The notes beneath the pieces were generated by a model that was given only the letters and a program-made list of their open reading frames with translations, had not been told where the DNA came from and ran no database searches. Shown here piece after piece: positions 59,501 through 60,000 of a stretch of DNA of 60,000 bases (its first letter is position 1; the number at the start of each line of letters is the position of its first letter). The position numbers and the translations under genes are program-made. The DNA is from Nematostella vectensis (Eukaryota; Cnidaria; Anthozoa; Actiniaria; Edwardsiidae), in contig NC_064038.1 in NCBI RefSeq assembly GCF_932526225.1, positions 7,937,070-7,997,069 on the forward strand. The letters run 5' to 3'.

Positions 59501-60000
59501 AAAAAAAGAAAAAAGAAAAAGTTATTGGGTCAATCGATTGGTCATATAATATACTTTATTAGGGCAAAGTAACAAAAATTTGGTTTTTGGGCCAATTTCC
59601 AACTTTTCTCGAATCTTACACTCAATGCCTCTTAATGTGATATGGGCGTTGGCGTTGCGGTATTTTCACAATTTGTAAATGTGTAAGTTAAAGCAACCCC
59701 TGGTGTTTTTTAGGAACTGCGGCGACATGGGTGTTGGCGTCTGTGGTAAAGGCTCCGGTGAAAAGATCATGTATGCATGGGGTAAAAACGCTCCAACATT
59801 GGAACTACCAGAAGGTCAGTTCTTTTGTATATTTTAGTTCAGTTATCATCTTTTAGTGTTTCTTGTGTGAGATGAAGGGTAAAGGGTGAAGCACGCCACG
59901 TGTGATCTTTGAAAATTCACAGAATGAGATGTTCTTTTCCCGCTGATTTTTTCAGGAGTCGCGTTTAAAGTAGGCCAAGCTTCCTCTGTCAAGTACCTGG
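56596..60000 (+). CDS. PAM: peptidylglycine alpha-hydroxylating monooxygenase (PHM/PAM), N-terminal exons
   Basis: Exons in phase: 56596-56799, 57844-57898, 58505-58592, 59714-59814 and 59956 to beyond the window. The first encodes a signal peptide (MAAVRWCSVFLLLAATINA) and an acidic propeptide-like stretch. Then come HDSYFCTALPVESDETYIVG, MHTAHHMLLFGCSTPASNEP, NCGDMGVGVCGKGS, IMYAWGKNAPTLELPEG and VAFKVGQASSVKYL. The HHM pair is the first two ligands of copper site A; the Cys pattern matches PHM disulfides. PHM hydroxylates the alpha carbon of C-terminal Gly in neuropeptides in the secretory pathway, using Cu, ascorbate and O2. The CuB site and any PAL lyase half lie outside, so bifunctional PAM and stand-alone PHM cannot be told apart here. 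Intron 2 carries a minisatellite. Confidence 0.92.
56800..57843 (+). other. PAM intron 1
   Basis: Standard GT...AG borders; nothing else recognised inside. Confidence 0.7.
58248..58520 (+). repeat. ~62-bp minisatellite ending at a PAM splice acceptor
   Basis: Four units of about 62 bp built on GGTTTTGCTGCGATTGTTTG and TCTAAATGGTCAGTTTAGTA. A fifth, diverged unit runs into the acceptor and exon: ATTGTTTCAG|TCGGTTATGACCC lines up with ATTGTTTGATTTGGTATGGG of the unit before. Confidence 0.8.
58593..59713. other. PAM intron 3
   Basis: No other exon recognised. Includes a two-copy repeat (next entry) and A-rich tracts. Confidence 0.6.
59205..59305. repeat. two-copy tandem repeat
   Basis: ATTATCTGCTGTATTATATT then AGTGTCACGG...GGATCAGGCTGT is present twice with a period of about 51 bp, in PAM intron 3. 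Confidence 0.85.

Overview
The window looks like nuclear DNA of a cnidarian, most likely a sea anemone or close anthozoan relative. It is AT-rich, its genes are split into small exons with standard GT/AG junctions, and gene-free stretches are full of microsatellites, small inverted-repeat elements and retrotransposon remains. Nothing is bacterial: there are no operons, no CRISPR, and almost every long open frame is a repeat or lies in a mobile element. Species is inference only.

Layout. 326-5960 (+): the 3' part of a UBE2Q-type E2 ubiquitin-conjugating enzyme gene, nine exons traced to the stop. Four of its exon/intron junctions sit in tandem arrays whose units copy the junction itself. 5961-9277: gene-free, with a minisatellite and a foldback element. 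9278-20123 (+): secreted Kazal/follistatin-like exons followed by a Pro/Thr-rich exon set. There are two signal-peptide first exons and nearly all junctions are phase 1, so this is either two genes or one gene with two promoters. An internal Gly-rich exon has been hit by two small transposons. 20124-27251: repeats, inverted-repeat elements and one possible 5' exon (MGLYADDDE...). 27252-31193 (+): a broken multi-exon gene of a multi-copy, SAP-motif family of unknown function. 33805-34210 (-): a C2H2/SAP-like open frame.

34298-43964: a degraded LINE (ORF1 piece and reverse-transcriptase C-terminus) and a DIRS-like scrap. The LINE is split by an apparently young 6.9-kb Ty3/Gypsy LTR retrotransposon on the minus strand (36747-43622), with identical 176-bp LTRs, a TACG target duplication, an unusual MYND zinc finger in front of the protease, and a textbook -1 frameshift signal between gag and pol. 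44290-56580: gene-free, holding at least five inverted-repeat elements with target duplications (AATTAAC, TTA, TAA, TTAA types). 56596-60000 (+): the first five coding exons of a peptidylglycine alpha-hydroxylating monooxygenase (PHM/PAM) gene, which runs off the window.

The host genes are unrelated to one another: protein ubiquitination, secreted protease-inhibitor-like modules, and neuropeptide amidation. The most interesting signals are the splice-junction minisatellites in UBE2Q (with a weaker parallel in PAM), a Harbinger-like MITE that may be spliced out as a new intron, and the frameshift signal and MYND finger of the Gypsy element.
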